NCBI GenBank assembly: GCA_030734395.1
Contig: JAUZTG010000017.1
Location: 124,001-188,000, forward strand
Reading direction: 5' to 3'
DNA: 64,000 bases
Source of the DNA: Sarocladium kiliense
Lineage: Eukaryota > Ascomycota > Sordariomycetes > Hypocreales > Sarocladiaceae
How positions within the stretch are numbered: the first letter of the stretch is position 1; the number at the start of each line of letters is the position of its first letter. A model generated the notes under the pieces. That model saw nothing but the letters and a program-made list of their open reading frames with translations, made no database searches and was not told the origin of the DNA. Below, piece after piece: positions 42,101 through 55,735 of this stretch. Made by a program: the position numbers and the translations under genes.

Positions 42101-45100
42101 TCTGGCGATACTGATGACCTTCAAGCAGGGCGCAGCCTGGTATCTGTCAAGTTCACGAAGGTTAACCGTCAATCACCTGAATTCATGCCGGTCTACGAAG
42201 GCGTGGAGACCAACGTTAGTGCGCAAGTCTCTACGATCAACCTCATTGTCACACGCAAGACGCTGCTCACGCTTTTGGACTTCATTCTGATTACATTTGC
42301 GAGTGGAAACAATGAAAACCAATCTCCAGAGTCGCCATCGGTTGATGAAGACCAGAATGCCGACGAGCTGGCGCTCGAAGAAGCACAGCCGGGAAATACT
42401 GGATCTATTCGGGTTAAGGTCGATCTCAAAAGTATTCGGCTCATTCTCAACAATGATGGGATTCGCCTTGCTACATTATCTTTCAATCAGGCTGACGCCG
42501 GAGTGTTCCTTCGCGGCAAGACTATGCGAGTCTCGGCTAGGCTCGAAGACTTGTCATTGATTGATGATGTCAACCAGGGTGTTTCGAAGGATTCGAGTCT
42601 ACGAAAGCTCGTCACCATCCAAGGTGACGAACTGGCTGATTTCCGTTACGAGACATTCGATTCCACCAACCAGAAGGCATATCCTGGATATGACTCTTCC
42701 ATCTACCTTCGTGCTGGTTCAGTAAAGGTCAACTTCGTCGAGGAGCCATTCAGGAAGATCATTGACTTCTTGGTCAAGTTCGGCAAGATGCAGGCGCTTT
42801 ACAACGCTGCTCGCCAGGCTGCCGTCAGTCAAGCAAATCAAATCCAACAGAGCCCCAGCCGCTCCAAATTCGATATTGTCGTCAAGACACCCATCGTTGT
42901 TTTCCCTCGCACGGTTGTGCCAGGGCAGCCGAAGAGAGACCTCATCACAGCATATCTGGGAGAGATATACCTTCAGAACAAATTTGCCCCAATTGATGAT
43001 AGCGAAGACTCAGACATTGCAATGAAGGTCTCAGCAGGTCTCCGTAACGTGCGATTGACGTCAGACTTCCACTACCCTGATGACAAGTCAGAAGAGCTGG
43101 AGATGATCGATCATGTCGATATTGGCTTCAATATCACACACGCAGAGCACAAGACAGGTTCAAAAAGGCCAGATACTGAGATCGAAGGATCCATGTCTGA
43201 CTTCAATCTCCGACTTACCCAATACCAACTCAAGGCTCTGATGGAGATCTCGAGGTCGGTACCAGCCGCCTTTGTGAGCGAGAGTGCCGATGGTGACGAG
43301 GAGGCGGAGCGAGCCGTGGATGAAGACACTCTCCAAAAGGCAAAGACGTGGACTGCTGAAGAGAAGAGCAAAGATGATCAGCCCTTGGTCGACTTGAGCC
43401 CCGAGCTCAGTTCGCTTGACAAAACATGGACCACACTTGATCTCGTGTTCAACGTCAATACTATAGGATTGGAGCTCTTCATGGCCCCCCAGGATGAGCC
43501 TGTGGGCGATTTGAAAGCCCGCAGCTTGTCCCGGTTCTCGCTGGATGAGACGAAAGTCAAGACGCGGATGTTGTCAGATGGCTCCCTAGAGGCAGAGCTC
43601 CTTATCCGATCGTTCACGATTCACGACAGTCGCCCAAGAGAAACAAATAAGTTCCGCCGAATCATGACTTCCTCTAACAAAGAAGTCCAGCAGCTTATGG
43701 CCAGTGTTACCATGTCCGGCGGCCAGGAACGTAGCCTCATTGCTATGGCTACGATTGACAGCCCCAGGGTGATTTTCGCACTCGACTATCTCTTCACGAT
43801 ACAAAAGTTTGTCTCGGAAGGTCTCGCCGCTGAAGAGGCCAGCGTTGTCGACGATGAGAGCCTAATGGAGACCCCAGATGAATCGGATGCCGAGTCCATG
43901 CAGGTGACATTCACAGGATCAAGAAGTCGAGCGTCGCAGTCACAGGATATCCAGAGATCCAATGATTCCAACGAGGGTGATGCAGGCGTTACAGAGAAGA
44001 AATCTTCGATGAGCATCGCCTTCCGTGTCAATCTCGTCGATGCTCAAATCATATTGATCGCGAACCCACTGTCATCAAGCTCGGAGGCCATCGTACTGAG
44101 CGTGCGACAGATGCTTCTGTCACAGCAGCATGCCATGACGTTCCAAGTGTCCGAAATTGGTATGTTCTTGTGTAGAATGGACAAGTTCGAGACCTCTCGT
44201 CTTCGTATCATCGACGACTTTTCTGTTCAGCTCAGCATGGATAGCTCGCAACCTGCGCTCACCAATATTCATCTGGAGGTTGAGCCCCTTATCCTGAGAC
44301 TCTCGCTTCGCGATGTTCTTCTCGCACTGCAGATTATCAGCAAGGCTGGAGAACTCTCGGACGCGAGTCAAAAAGAGCCAGAAAAATCCGTCGCAAACCA
44401 GAAAGCGAAAGAGTTGCGGAACGCTGGCATGAAATCTAGAACAGCTAGTGGCAAAGGACGATCAACTTATGCCGGGAAGGGCACGGGTGCAAAATCAACT
44501 GCTGTCTCAGGCCGGCCACGGACAGCACAATCAGCAGCGACATCTACACCACCTGCCAAGAGGCACGAGGAACTGTCTGCCACAGTCGAGGGTATTAGAG
44601 TCGTGGTGATCGGCGATCTGCACGAATTACCTATTCTCGATCTGGGCATCAAGGACTTCACAGCCTCAGCAGAAAATTGGTCCTCAAACCTCAAAGCCGA
44701 GACCTCAATTGAGATGTACTCGAACATTTACAACTTCGCCAAATCTAGCTGGGAACCATTGATCGAGCCATGGCAAGTTGGTTTCGGAGTAGCGAAAGAC
44801 CCAACCTCTGGCCTAATGTCTGTTGACGTTGTCTCGAAGAAGACGTTTGACGTCACCATCACTACCGCGTCGATCGCTCTCGCCTCGAAATCATTTGATT
44901 TCCTGACAACTGAGCAGGACGTTCTCGGAAAGCCACGTGGCGTTGAAGCACCCTATCGGATCAGGAACTATACTGGTTTCGACGTTGTGGTGCACTCCAA
45001 GAGTCCGACAAGCGATGAACCCATCACCTTGAAGCTTGATGATGGATCAGAGGCACCTTGGAGTTTCGAACATTGGGAGAAGATGCGAGAAACCCTGATC

Positions 45101-48100
45101 ACCGAGTCCAACCAAACCAGTGTAGGCGTTCAGCTCGAAGGAAGTGGTTTTGATCCCGTCAAGAACATCAGAATCAACCGTGAAGGCGAGCACATCTACA
45201 GCTTGCGCCCCAAGACAGACAACATCCTGCACCGCCTGTGTGTTGAGGTGGAGCTCGGCGCTGATAACGTAAAATACGTCACCCTACGGTCGCCGTTCGT
45301 CGTGGAGAATGCTACCCAGATTCCAGTCGAGCTGGGGATCTACGATGTTGAAGATGGCCATCTGTTGAAGATCGAGAAGATCGCTCCTGGAGAGTCCCGC
45401 CCGGCTCCCGTAGGTGCAGCGTTTGAGAAGAGGCTGCTTGTACGGCCTGATGCTGGCTTCGGCTACCAGTGGAGTAATGAGCACCTATGGTGGAGGGACT
45501 TGCTCAAACGGCCCACGAAGCAGCTTATGTGCAAGGGCGAGAACGGTGACCCGTTCTACTTCCAGGCCCACGCTCGCTTTGAGAAGGCCAACCCGTTGAC
45601 CAAGTGAGTATCATCCTAGCGGAAGTTCTTATATAGCGAGACTAACTATTTTCAAGGTCATATCCCTTCATGAAGGTCAAGCTCTCGGCACCAGTGACCC
45701 TTGAGAACCTTCTGCCATACGACTTCAAGTACCGCATCTATGATAAGAACACAAAGAAGGATTGGTCCAACTTCTTGCGCAAGGGTGGCGTCAGTCCTGT
45801 TCATGTTGTTGAGCTGTCTCACTTGCTCTTGTTAAGCGTCGATATGCAAGATACTGTCTTCAAGGCAAGTGAGTTCTGCATCATCAACTCAGGCAGCAAC
45901 GAGGACTACCGCAAAGAAGCTCGACTAGTCGTTAAGGATGAGCAGGGCTTACCGCTTCACCTGCACTTGCAGTACTTCAAGATTCCGGACAGCGGCGGTG
46001 CCTTCAAGATCACGGTTTACAGCCCATACGTCATTCTAAACAAGACAGGTCTGGATCTTCGAGTTCGAGCGAAGACGTTTCTGCAGGGAGCGAAGGCTGC
46101 CGCTGGTCAGCATCCTCTAATGGATACTTCTGATGAGGAGCGACCCAAGGCTTTGCCTTTCATGTTCTCCTACGGCAATGATGATGACCACAGGAACCGC
46201 GCGCTCCTGAAGGTTGCTGAGTCCGAATGGAGTAAGCCTCAGAGCTTTGATGCCCTCGGAAGCGCATCGGAGGTGGTCCTCAATTCGACCTCCAAGAATA
46301 CCGAGATTCACCTTGGCCTCACAGTGAAGTCTGGGGATGGCAAATACAAACTCACAAAGGTCGTGACGCTTGCCCCCCGATTCGTTCTTGAGAACAAGCT
46401 TGGGGAGGAGATTCTCATTCGTGAGTCGACCTCATCAGGCTACCTGACGCTGAAGACTGGTGCTCTGCAGCCATTGCACTTCATGCAGAAATCGCCCGTG
46501 AAACAAATGTGCCTCTGCCTCCCCGGAGTCAACAACCACTGGACTTCGCCATTCAATATTGCTGATGTGGGAACCACACACATCAAGATCGCGCGAGCTG
46601 GCCAACGACAGCGACTCGTGAGAGCGGAGATCCTGATGGAAGATTCGACTATTTTCATTCATCTTAGCATGGAAACGAAGAACTGGCCGTATTCCATGCG
46701 CAATGAAAGCGATTCCGAATTCACTTTCTGGCAGGCAAACCCGAATATTGACGAGGACGGGGTCGAAGACCGGAGCGGATGGAAACCTATCCGCTATCGC
46801 TTGCCCCCTCGAAGCATCATGCCATATGCCTGGGACTTTCCGGCTGCCAAGTTTCGAGAGATCATCATCTCGTCGGCCACGGGCAAAGAGCGACATGTCA
46901 AGCTCGCTGAGATCGGCAACCAGATCCCGATGAAGTTCATCACGCAAGATGGCCAGCAGAAGATAATCGACATTAATGTTGCCGCCGATGGTCCCACACA
47001 AACTTTGATCCTGAGCAACTTCCGTGCGAGTAAGAGCATGTACAAACCAAAGGCTTTGTCACGGACCAACACCGGCCCTGAGGCGTTTGAAGTCAAGGAT
47101 CTGGACACAGGTGCAACGTTCCGGGCTCAGCTGAAGCTTTCTGGCGTCGGCATTTCTCTAGTCAACGCTCAGCTTCGGGAACTGGCCTACATCACTTTCA
47201 GGGATGTGCAACTGCGTTACAGTGACTCGCCTCTGATTCAGACAGTCTCCATGGCTATCAAATGGATCCAGATCGACAATCAGCTCTATGGCGGACTATT
47301 CCCCATGATTCTCTACCCAAGCGTGGTGCCAAAGAAAGCCCAAGAAGTCGACGCGCACCCGTCCCTCCATGCTATGGTTAGCCGAGTGAAGGATGACTCT
47401 TATGGCGTCATCTACGTCAAATATGCATCGATCCTCTTGCAGCAGATGACTGTGGATTTGGATGAAGACTTTGTCTTTGCTCTGCTGGACTTCTCCAACG
47501 TCCCGGGTGCATCATGGACCTTGGTTGATGAGGAAGGCAAGCTGTGTGACGAAAACCTTGATATTCCCGAGCCGACGCAGCAGCAATCTGGTCAAGATAT
47601 TTACTTCGAGGTTCTCAACATCCAGCCCATGCAGATTGATCTGAGCTTCATGAGAACGGAGCGTGTCAATGCCGAGGACAAGACATCATCGCGCAACCCG
47701 ATCATGTTCTTCCTCAACGTCATGACGATGGCGATCGGAAACGTCAACGATGCCCCTCTCCGGCTCAATGCGCTCATGCTCGATAACGTTCGCGTGTCTA
47801 CGCAGGTACTCACTCAGAACATCATGAGCCATTACAGTCAGGAGGTGATGCGCCAAATCCATAAGATTCTCGGTTCGGCCGACTTCCTTGGCAACCCGGT
47901 CGGGTTGTTCAACAACATTTCTTCGGGTGTGACTGATATCTTCTACGAACCGTACCAGGGCCTCATTTTATCTGACAAGCCTGAGGAGTTCGGGTTGGGC
48001 ATTGCGAAGGGTGCTGCCTCCTTCGCCAAGAAGACGGTGTTCGGCTTCAGTGACAGTTTCTCGAAGTTCACAGGAAGCTTGAGCAAGGGCCTGGCAGCAG

Positions 48101-48813
48101 CATCACTCGACAAACAATTCCAGGACAGACGACGAATCACGCGTGCGCGAAACAGGCCAAAACATGCACTCTACGGTGTTACTGCTGGAGCTAACAGTCT
48201 GTTTACAAGTGTTGCTTCTGGCGTCGGTGGCCTCGCTCGGAAGCCAATGGAGGGAGCCGAGCAAGAAGGCGCCCTTGGATTCTTCAAAGGCGTTGGCAAA
48301 GGATTCATTGGACTTGCCACGAAACCTGCAGTTGGTGTGCTGGACATGGCCAGCAATGTAAGCGAGGGCATCCGCAACACAACAACCGTTTTCGACGGTT
48401 CGGAGCTCGACAGGACTCGTTATCCACGCTTCATCCCCAACGACGGCATTGTTCGACCATACAATCAAAGAGAGGCGTTGGGCCAGTACTGGCTCAAGCA
48501 GGTTGATGATGGCAAGTACTTCGACGAACAGTACATCGGCCACCTGGAGCTGCCAAAGGAGGACATGGTAGTCATGGTCACATTTCAACGGATACTGCTT
48601 ATCAGATCCCGGCGACTCACTAGCGAGTGGGACGTGCCGTTGAAGGATGTACAAACAATCGCCAAGGAGAGAACGGGTGTCAGTCTGACCTTACGCGGCG
48701 GCGCGAATGGACCCTTCATCCCGGTGGGCGGCGGCAGCGAGCGGGGATTCCTGTACAAGATGATAGGAGTTGCGGTGGAGGAGTTTAATCGCAGATTCAG
48801 GAGCGGAGAATGA
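39131..48813 (+). CDS. VPS13: VPS13 bridge-like lipid transfer protein
   Basis: Giant rod-shaped protein that channels glycerolipids between membranes at contact sites (ER-mitochondria, endosome/vacuole, prospore membrane). Two exons, 39131-45603 and 45657-48813, with a 53-bp intron, give 3,209 residues, close to the usual fungal length. The N-terminus MLEGLVAGLLNRFLGMYVKN is the diagnostic chorein start, followed by FDPTQLKVGIWSGDVKLHNLELR. Extended repeating-beta-groove sequence makes up the middle. The VAB/SHR-BD adaptor-binding region spans about 1930-2500. The DUF1162/APT1 region and the ATG2-C-like helices (FGFSDSFSKFTGSLSKGLA and ALYGVTAGANSLFTSVASG) follow. The C-terminal PH-like domain ends near the stop. 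Low-complexity linkers lie near 41680-41860 and 44380-44580. No frameshift was seen. Confidence 0.97.
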
Positions 48814-51800
48814 GCGGATGGATGAGGACATGCATGAGCTATGGGAGTTCTTTTGATGAGCATTGATACGAGTTCCCGCAGATTCTATAATAATACACGA
48901 CGTTGAAATCATTTCCTTCTTCTGATTGATTGAATTGGGCAATCTGAGCCAAGCCTTGATGTCGAGGACCCTTTACCGAGCTGCAGATTGCTTTACCGAG
49001 CTCTTATCTTGTGGTGGCCGTGCTGCGTGTTTGGCATATGGACCTTCCCAAGACGAACAGCTACAGATATCAACTAGCAGGGGGAGAGATACGATCGCGG
49101 GCGGCGCCGACCGACCGGACGAGACGATGAGACCCCCCGCAGCCGGATCTCTTAGCCTAGACGATAGTATCGGGAAGGAAGAGAGGTCCGAGGTCAAGGT
49201 TCATTGTGATGTGTGCATGTGTATGATGGACTGGGTGTGCTACCCCAGAAACGGCGAGCGCGGGGGCCAAGGAACATACTTTTACACCATAGCTAGCCGC
49301 GGAGGACCGCATAAGACGGTAAGGGAGCTGGGGACTGCTGATCTGGGGAAAAGGGGAATTCTCATCGCGTAATGAGGGAGGGCGAGGGAATGGCGATGGT
49401 CTCTACTGCTACGAAGCTCGGGGAACGGTGAAGGGACGCTATTACGGGAGAATAATCGGGAGTGTGGGGAAAGCTCTGGGTTGGAACTTGGGGGAGGGAA
49501 GCTAGGAGCGAAGGTTGTGTTCAAGGTTTGGCTTCAAGATTTGAACTAGGCAGGTTGCCGACGGCCGTGGCTCAGTCGATGGGGTGTTCTCCTAGAGTTG
49601 TAGATTATCGACTGAGATGACCTCGAGGAACCTCTATCGCAACATGCATGAGATTGCTAGATAGAAGATGGTGCTATCAGGTCAGACTATCGTTTGGTCT
49701 GGCACCTCAGTTCGGTGAATGATCCCTGGATTCACGTGGTAAACTGTGGTTCTCAAAGATAGTCAACGGGGGCCGGTGGGTTTGCCTAAGATGAGTGAAG
49801 GTATTGAAACTTGATGTCACGATAACGGACAATGAAAAGTTGGTGAGACAAAACGGGGCGATCGGTACGTACTAGCTCAACAGACACGTGAAGAGATGAC
49901 CTCTTTGAGAAGAGTATCACACGATCAAACAGATTGCTACAAACTGCCAAGCACTCATTAGAGAGCTTGACCAAATTGTTCGTCCAGGATGTGAGCATGC
50001 GTTGCAAGTCAACAGGCAGGGTGAACGCTCGCGTCTAATCAATATCACATGTTCATGGCCGGCGGCAATCTTTCCCAGTCCGAGAGTCTGGGTTGGACCC
50101 TCATCGCGGGAAGACCGGTGCGGTGCCACTCCAATGATACAGTAATCCTGGAGAAGGGGGTGAAAGCTGAATGCTGATTGCAGCTTCGGCGATGTGCGAT
50201 GCATCTGCAGGCGCAGTGCCAAATGTTCCAGCTGCGGGGCTGACAAGGGGCCTTTGCTTGAGCTCTGGCGCCCTGTCGATTGTGGCTTGAGGGAGGCTCC
50301 AGAGGAGTTTCTGACAACCTTCCAGAAGCGGTTTGGGATGGACTGGGGGATAGTGCTGGGCGATAAGAGACCCTGGTCGTATGGAGAATGAATGATATTG
50401 CTGCTGTGGGAGCGGGACTGCGAGGTGGTCAGTGCAGCTCAGACACGGTTTTAGTTATTCCAGATTCTTGACGCGCGATCTTGGTATCGTGACCTTTACG
50501 CTCATCGTGAGCTAATCGACTCTAGTGAAGACAGGTACTTGTGTTGGCACGCAGCAACTAGTCTAGGTAAGCGCGTGGACGGGCTCGAATGCCTGGCATG
50601 GCATGGCCCACGTCAGATTCATTCCAAAATGCTGCCGTTGATAAGAAAGTCAACAACTGACTTGGCTGGCGAAAGATGGTGGTGGGAGGAGGAGCCCCGA
50701 ATTCCGTCGAATCGATAGCAATAAGCCCTAATAGAGATTACGATTGTGGGTGACCAAGTCAATCGATTAGACGAGATTATTTGCCCGGCGACGTATTTTC
50801 CCTTCCTCTCCTCGGCGATAAGGTTGCAAACCCTGAGATGCCGAGGAAAGCCAACTTCTGACTCGTGCTACGGGTGGTCGGTGTGTGGTCACGATACGCA
50901 TAACACAGGCTCATGCTTAGTTGTCGCGCGGTCGGAAGATACGAACCGTCCAGGGTCTCGACTCTTTTTCCCCAGGGTTGATTGCTGGAGTAATTAGCAA
51001 GGGAACAAATAGCCAAACGGGGATGATCGTGTAACTTGCATCTGGGGGAGGGCCGGAGAGTGCCGCCAGTGTGACAATGCAATGCAAGATTGAAGCTGGG
51101 CTTTGCCTGAAACCAAAAAGCCTAGAGGTAAAGAGAGTCGTGGAAAGAAACTAATCCACTGTAAGAAGAGATAACCAACGCCAAGGGACAGGCCCGAATA
51201 GAGATTCTCCACCGGGTCCATGAGAAACGACAACAGCGGGACGGGGATTGGACGGCGCAAGATGAGATGGTGGTGTGCAGACCCCACGAGGTCGATAGCT
51301 TAGCTTGGTGGCCAAGCAGCAGCCCCAGGGATGTCTTCCAGAACAAGGGGATCTTTTGGGCTGGCGCATGTCGTCGGCGGCTTTTCTGCTGGTGGTGGCT
51401 TGGTGGCGGCCGGCTTATCGCTGTGTGTGGGAAGTACGTGCGCGCGAAGACGGAGAGAGGATGCTGTCAGAGGATGCCACAGGTGTGTCCTCCTTCGAAA
51501 CATGTTTGCGTGGTTCTTGAGAGGACACAGCAGCAGCAATTTACAGGTTTGTGGCCAGTAGCTGGTGAGAGTTCAGTATTGGATATGGATGGCCGACGAT
51601 GGAGGTGCTGGGTGGTACCAGGTACTACTGTGCTTCCGGTACATGCTTCGGGGCGCTGGGGGGGCGCTGGGAGAGGCGGGCAGTTTGAATAAGGACAGCC
51701 AATGGCAAGCGAGGAGCGGCCGGGCTTGCACCAAATTCGGATGAGTTCTGGAGAGGGAAGGTGCATGAGGCGACGGCGAATGCCGGTACATGTACTTCGC

Positions 51801-52200
51801 TCCGCTGTAGACGCTCCCTGTGCGATTTTGGCAGTGGCCGTAGTGCCACCCAGCATCGGCACGCGACCATGGAGGCAAAAAATTGGTACCTCATGGATGC
51901 CGTTCTCTGATTGATCGCTCGGGTCATCCTGTTGGACTCGAGACGGCAAGTCGTGTATCTATTCAACATGTCACTCCTGTCCAATGAAGACACGAGATGG
52001 TAGTCCCGTCACTGATCAGAAGTCAATGAATGCGGCCGTTGGGTTCACATGCTGCTCGGGAGAGATGACACGAGCATGGACCAGGGCTGGAACAGGTACT
52101 TTCCCTCTTGCCCGTCGTACCTTCCAGCCAATACCTGCTAGCGCTATCGCGAGGAAGGTGCGGATGAGATGGAAGGAAGGAAGGATGCGATGGAGCATGG

Positions 52201-52245
52201 GGAAGCCACGCCAAGGGCACCAGCATCCCGAGGAAGCCACGCCAA
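52201..52245. repeat. 14-bp direct repeat upstream of the nucleoside transporter
   Basis: GGAAGCCACGCCAA occurs at 52201-52214 and again at 52232-52245, 31 bp apart and about 370-410 bp before the transporter ATG. It could be a paired regulator site or a small duplication. Confidence 0.7.
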
Positions 52246-52348
52246 AAGCAGAGGTAGGGTGTACCTTCCTCCAAAAAAAGTGTGGCCCCGCCGAACGGAA
52301 GGCACTTTCTGCTATCGCGACTCGGGGTCCCTGCTGCGACCGACTGTG

Positions 52349-52432
52349 CTCTCGCCTCCCGCAGCTTTTTTCTTTTATTTTGTTGCTTCCTCCTCCTCGG
52401 ATCTGCTTCTCTCTCCTCCTCTTCCCTCCCTC
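52349..52432 (+). promoter_or_regulatory. pyrimidine-rich tract of the nucleoside transporter promoter/leader
   Basis: A run of mostly C and T, including a T6 tract and CTCC repeats, lies about 180-265 bp before the ATG at 52614. Such CT-rich tracts commonly precede transcription starts of well-expressed fungal genes. The position of the transcription start is inferred. Confidence 0.5.
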
Positions 52433-52613
52433 AAGGGTCTTGCTTCCAATTCAACCCCATGAGCGTCTGAGCTGCCTCATCCGGGACTACTTCAGCCCTC
52501 ACTCTCTGTACTTCGACCTCAACGTCGCCAGCAACAAACAGCTTTTACACGCGACAGCCTTTTCTCTGTCTCGCTCTAAGCTGCTGTTCTGTCTCAGGCG
52601 GCAATAATCCACA

Positions 52614-54705
52614 ATGGCCGACAACACCACCCCCAAGCCGGCCCCGGCGCCGTACAACGACCCTCATGAGGAGGCGCTGGACGGTGCTACTCACCTGCGT
52701 CGCAACTCCGACCCGGCCATGGATCCTGCCAACCAGCACACCCATGCTCACAAGAACCACTCGGCTTTCGCTCAGCCTTCTCCCCAGGATGACATTCGCT
52801 ATACTACTGGCACTACTGTCGACCATTCTACCGTCCCCCACCAGGCCGATTTGCATGATCACGGCCATGGCCACCACAAGCACGCCGAACCTGCTCATGT
52901 TGTTCGGGGCTCGCACGAAGGATCGGCCGAGAAGGCGGGTTTCCACCCTCCGGACTACAGTGACCACGAGAAGGGCAAGCAGGATGTGTTGGCTACCGAT
53001 GCTGAGCCCACCTCTAACTCGCGTTTCGCCCGTGGCCGTTGGGCTCCCATCTACCGTCACCGCCGCCCGTTGATCCATTTCTTCATCTTCGGGCTCTTCA
53101 CCGGTTGGTGGATTGCCTCTTTGGTCCTCCACCGCGATGACAAGAACTGGGTCGTGCCTTTCCTGCTCTGGCTCGCCATTGTCCTGCGCCTGATCTTCTT
53201 CTACTTCCCGAGCCGCTATGTTTCCAACCCTATCAAGGCAACATGGAAGAACACCGCTGTTCGTATCTATGATGTGATTCCCGCCAAGCTGCGCACTCCC
53301 GCCGGTGCCGCCGTTGCTGTCGCGGCGATCCTCCTCGGCACCTTCGTCTCTGAGGAGACCGCTGAGAACACCCGTGCCAACCGCGCTGTCAGCCTTTTCG
53401 GTATTCTTGTGATCCTGTTCGTCTTCTGGGCGACTAGCCGCAACCGTCGCCGCGTCAACTGGCGCACTGTTATTGCAGGCATGCTCGCCCAGTTCGTCAT
53501 CGGCCTCTTTGTCCTGCGCACTGGTGTTGGCTACGATATCTTCAAGTTCATTGCTGATCGCGCCGGTGACTTACTCGGATTTGCCAGGGATGGTGTCACT
53601 TTCCTGACCAACGAGGAGACTGCCAACCTCCCAATGTTCTTCTTCGGTGTTATCCCCGCCATCATCTTCTTCATCTCTCTTGTCCAGGTCCTCTACTACA
53701 TTGGGTTCCTCCAGTGGTTCATCCTGAAGTTTGCCACCTTTGTCTTCTGGATGCTAGGTGTCTCCGGTGCTGAGGCTGTCGTGGCCGCCGCCACTCCCTT
53801 CATCGGCCAGGGAGAGTCTGCCATGTTGGTCCGTCCCTTCGTGCCACACATGACCAAGGCCGAACTTCACCAGATCATGACTTGTGGTTTCGCGACAATC
53901 TCGGGTTCCGTCCTGGTCGGTTACATTGGTCTGGGCCTTAACCCCGAGGTTCTGGTGTCCTCCTGCATCATGTCGATCCCCGCGTCTCTTGCCATGTCGA
54001 AGCTGCGCTACCCTGAGACCGAGGAGGCCTTGACCGCTGGCCGCGTGGTCATTCCTGATGACGACGAGCACAAGGCTGAGAATGCGTTGCACGCGTTCGC
54101 CAATGGTGCATGGCTGGGTCTCAAGATCGCTGGCAGCATTGTTACCTCCATTCTCTGCATTCTCGCTCTCGTTGGTCTCATCAACGGCCTCATGACCTGG
54201 TGGGGTCGCTACCTCAACATCAACGACCCTCAGCTCACCCTCCAGACCATCTTTGGCTACGCTTTCTACCCTGTTGCGTTCTTGCTCGGTGTGCCCCGCG
54301 AGAATGGAGATCTTCTCAAGGTTGCGAGGCTCATTGCCGAGAAGTTTGTTACCGTAAGTATCACCATATCCCCTCTGGTCCACCTAGGGATATCCCTGAA
54401 CTGACTTTTCTTTTCAGAACGAGTACGTCGCTTTCAGTCAGCTCAAGGCCCTTGGCGAGGCTGGTGAGCTCGCTGACCGTTCTCGTCTGATTGCCACCTA
54501 CGCTTGCTGTGGTTTCGGCAACATCGGCTCCCTGGGAATTCAGATCGGTATTCTTGGACAGCTGGCTCCGTCTCGTGGTGGAGATGTCTCGCGCCTGGCT
54601 ATTTCTGCCCTCATTACCGGCGTGTTCTCGACCCTGACGTCTGCCGCCGTGGCAGGTCTTGTCGTTACTACCCAGATCGACAACCTGACTGGAGGTTCCA
54701 GCTAG
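52614..54705 (+). CDS. concentrative nucleoside transporter (CNT family)
   Basis: Cation-coupled importer of nucleosides across the plasma membrane (SLC28/NupC type). Exons 52614-54353 and 54418-54705, with a 64-bp phase-0 intron, give 675 residues. The first ~135 residues are polar and His-rich (including HGHGHHKH). Hydrophobic segments begin at about residue 150. The CNT core is recognised by GVSGAEAVVAAATPFIGQGESAMLVRPFVPHMTKAELHQIM-type sequence at about 380-425, SGSVLVGYI, and in the last exon NEYVAFSQL and CCGFGNIGSLGIQIG, which correspond to the conserved substrate- and cation-binding repeats. The start is the only ATG giving a full N-terminus after the CT-rich leader. Confidence 0.96.
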
Positions 54706-55735
54706 AGTGGCAATGTGACTGGCTCTGGATGATAAGGGCATATGGCCGGCTATCCGTCTGCTACCTAATACCCAGGTGCCGGTACCCATAACCCTCGCTT
54801 TTGGATCATCAGGAGAAAAAGACAGAAAATGTAATGATTTATATGTTCCACCCCTGTATCGATTGAATGTGACGTGCAGTGGACCAGGGTGATGCCCCAT
54901 CGTGTCGAGGGTCTCAACATGAGAAGATACTCCCGAGCATGATCGCTGCCACGTAATGTGAGGCACCCCAAGGATCGTACGACATTGGCAATGTCAGTGA
55001 CCACATCACATTACGGTCGAGTTAATCGATCGGCCCAACTGCCTTAATTGACTAGGGATATATTCCTTTTCAGGGCGCAACCTGGACAGATCACCGGCGC
55101 TGCGGGCGCAAGCGCGTCAAATTCTCATCATTTTCTGAGTCAAAGCCGGTGTTTATATGCCGGTCGTTGCGAGACAACCACGGCCCGCGTCACTATTCTC
55201 GGCAACTCTATGCACGAACCAGGTCTACCGCGTCGCTAACATCTGGAGAATAGAGTTGGGGCTCATCTCAGGGAAGTAACAAGCTTTATGCCATCTCAGT
55301 GACGATCGCGCCAGGGCAAGATTGGATTCGAGGTGCGGCAGTGGTGCCGTCTCGGTAGTTGGGGAGGGTGTCTCAGTTGGAGAATTGATCTGACCCTCTC
55401 ATGGCCTCCCTCGGGTCCCCTTTTCTTCAAGGGATAACATCATCAACACGGAGAGGGATGGAATGCAATTGGTGTCAATGCCGGAAAGTGGCTGCCCAAA
55501 TTTGGAGCTTCCGTCTCTGGGGTTCGGAGGCGTGCGTGCTTATAGCTGAAAGGACTCCCGCTGCTGATGACATGAGGCGAAGGCTTACTTTGGGCTTATT
55601 GCCCAGCTGGCAACATACGACCGACGTGATACCGAAATATTGATATTGTATTATTACTTATTTTTAACCTTATGCTATACGGTCTTTACTAAGCTCGACT
55701 TCCACCTCGTCTTGAGGGAATACTTCTACGACAAG
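54706..55735. other. intergenic region between CNT and MFS transporters
   Basis: Holds the CNT 3' flank and the promoter of the MFS gene, with an AT-rich stretch near 55640-55680. No additional gene was recognised. Confidence 0.55.

Larger units (their letters stand above)
48814..52613. other. gene-poor region between VPS13 and the nucleoside transporter
   Basis: Nearly 3.8 kb with no supported gene. Many open frames of 60-160 codons lie on both strands and overlap one another; none has domains. A 12-bp direct repeat CTTTACCGAGCT occurs at 48971-48982 and 48991-49002. A sequence matching a Pol III box A (TGGCTCAGTCG, near 49569) lacks a box B and a cloverleaf. The last ~400 bp look like the promoter and leader of the next gene. 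Confidence 0.6.

Noticed and set aside
48926..49372. 148-codon open frame 3' of VPS13
   Set aside because: No recognisable domain or signal; composition looks random and it begins inside the probable VPS13 3' UTR.
49560..49640. Pol III box A match (TGGCTCAGTCG)
   Set aside because: No box B at the right distance and no cloverleaf; an 11-base match is likely chance.
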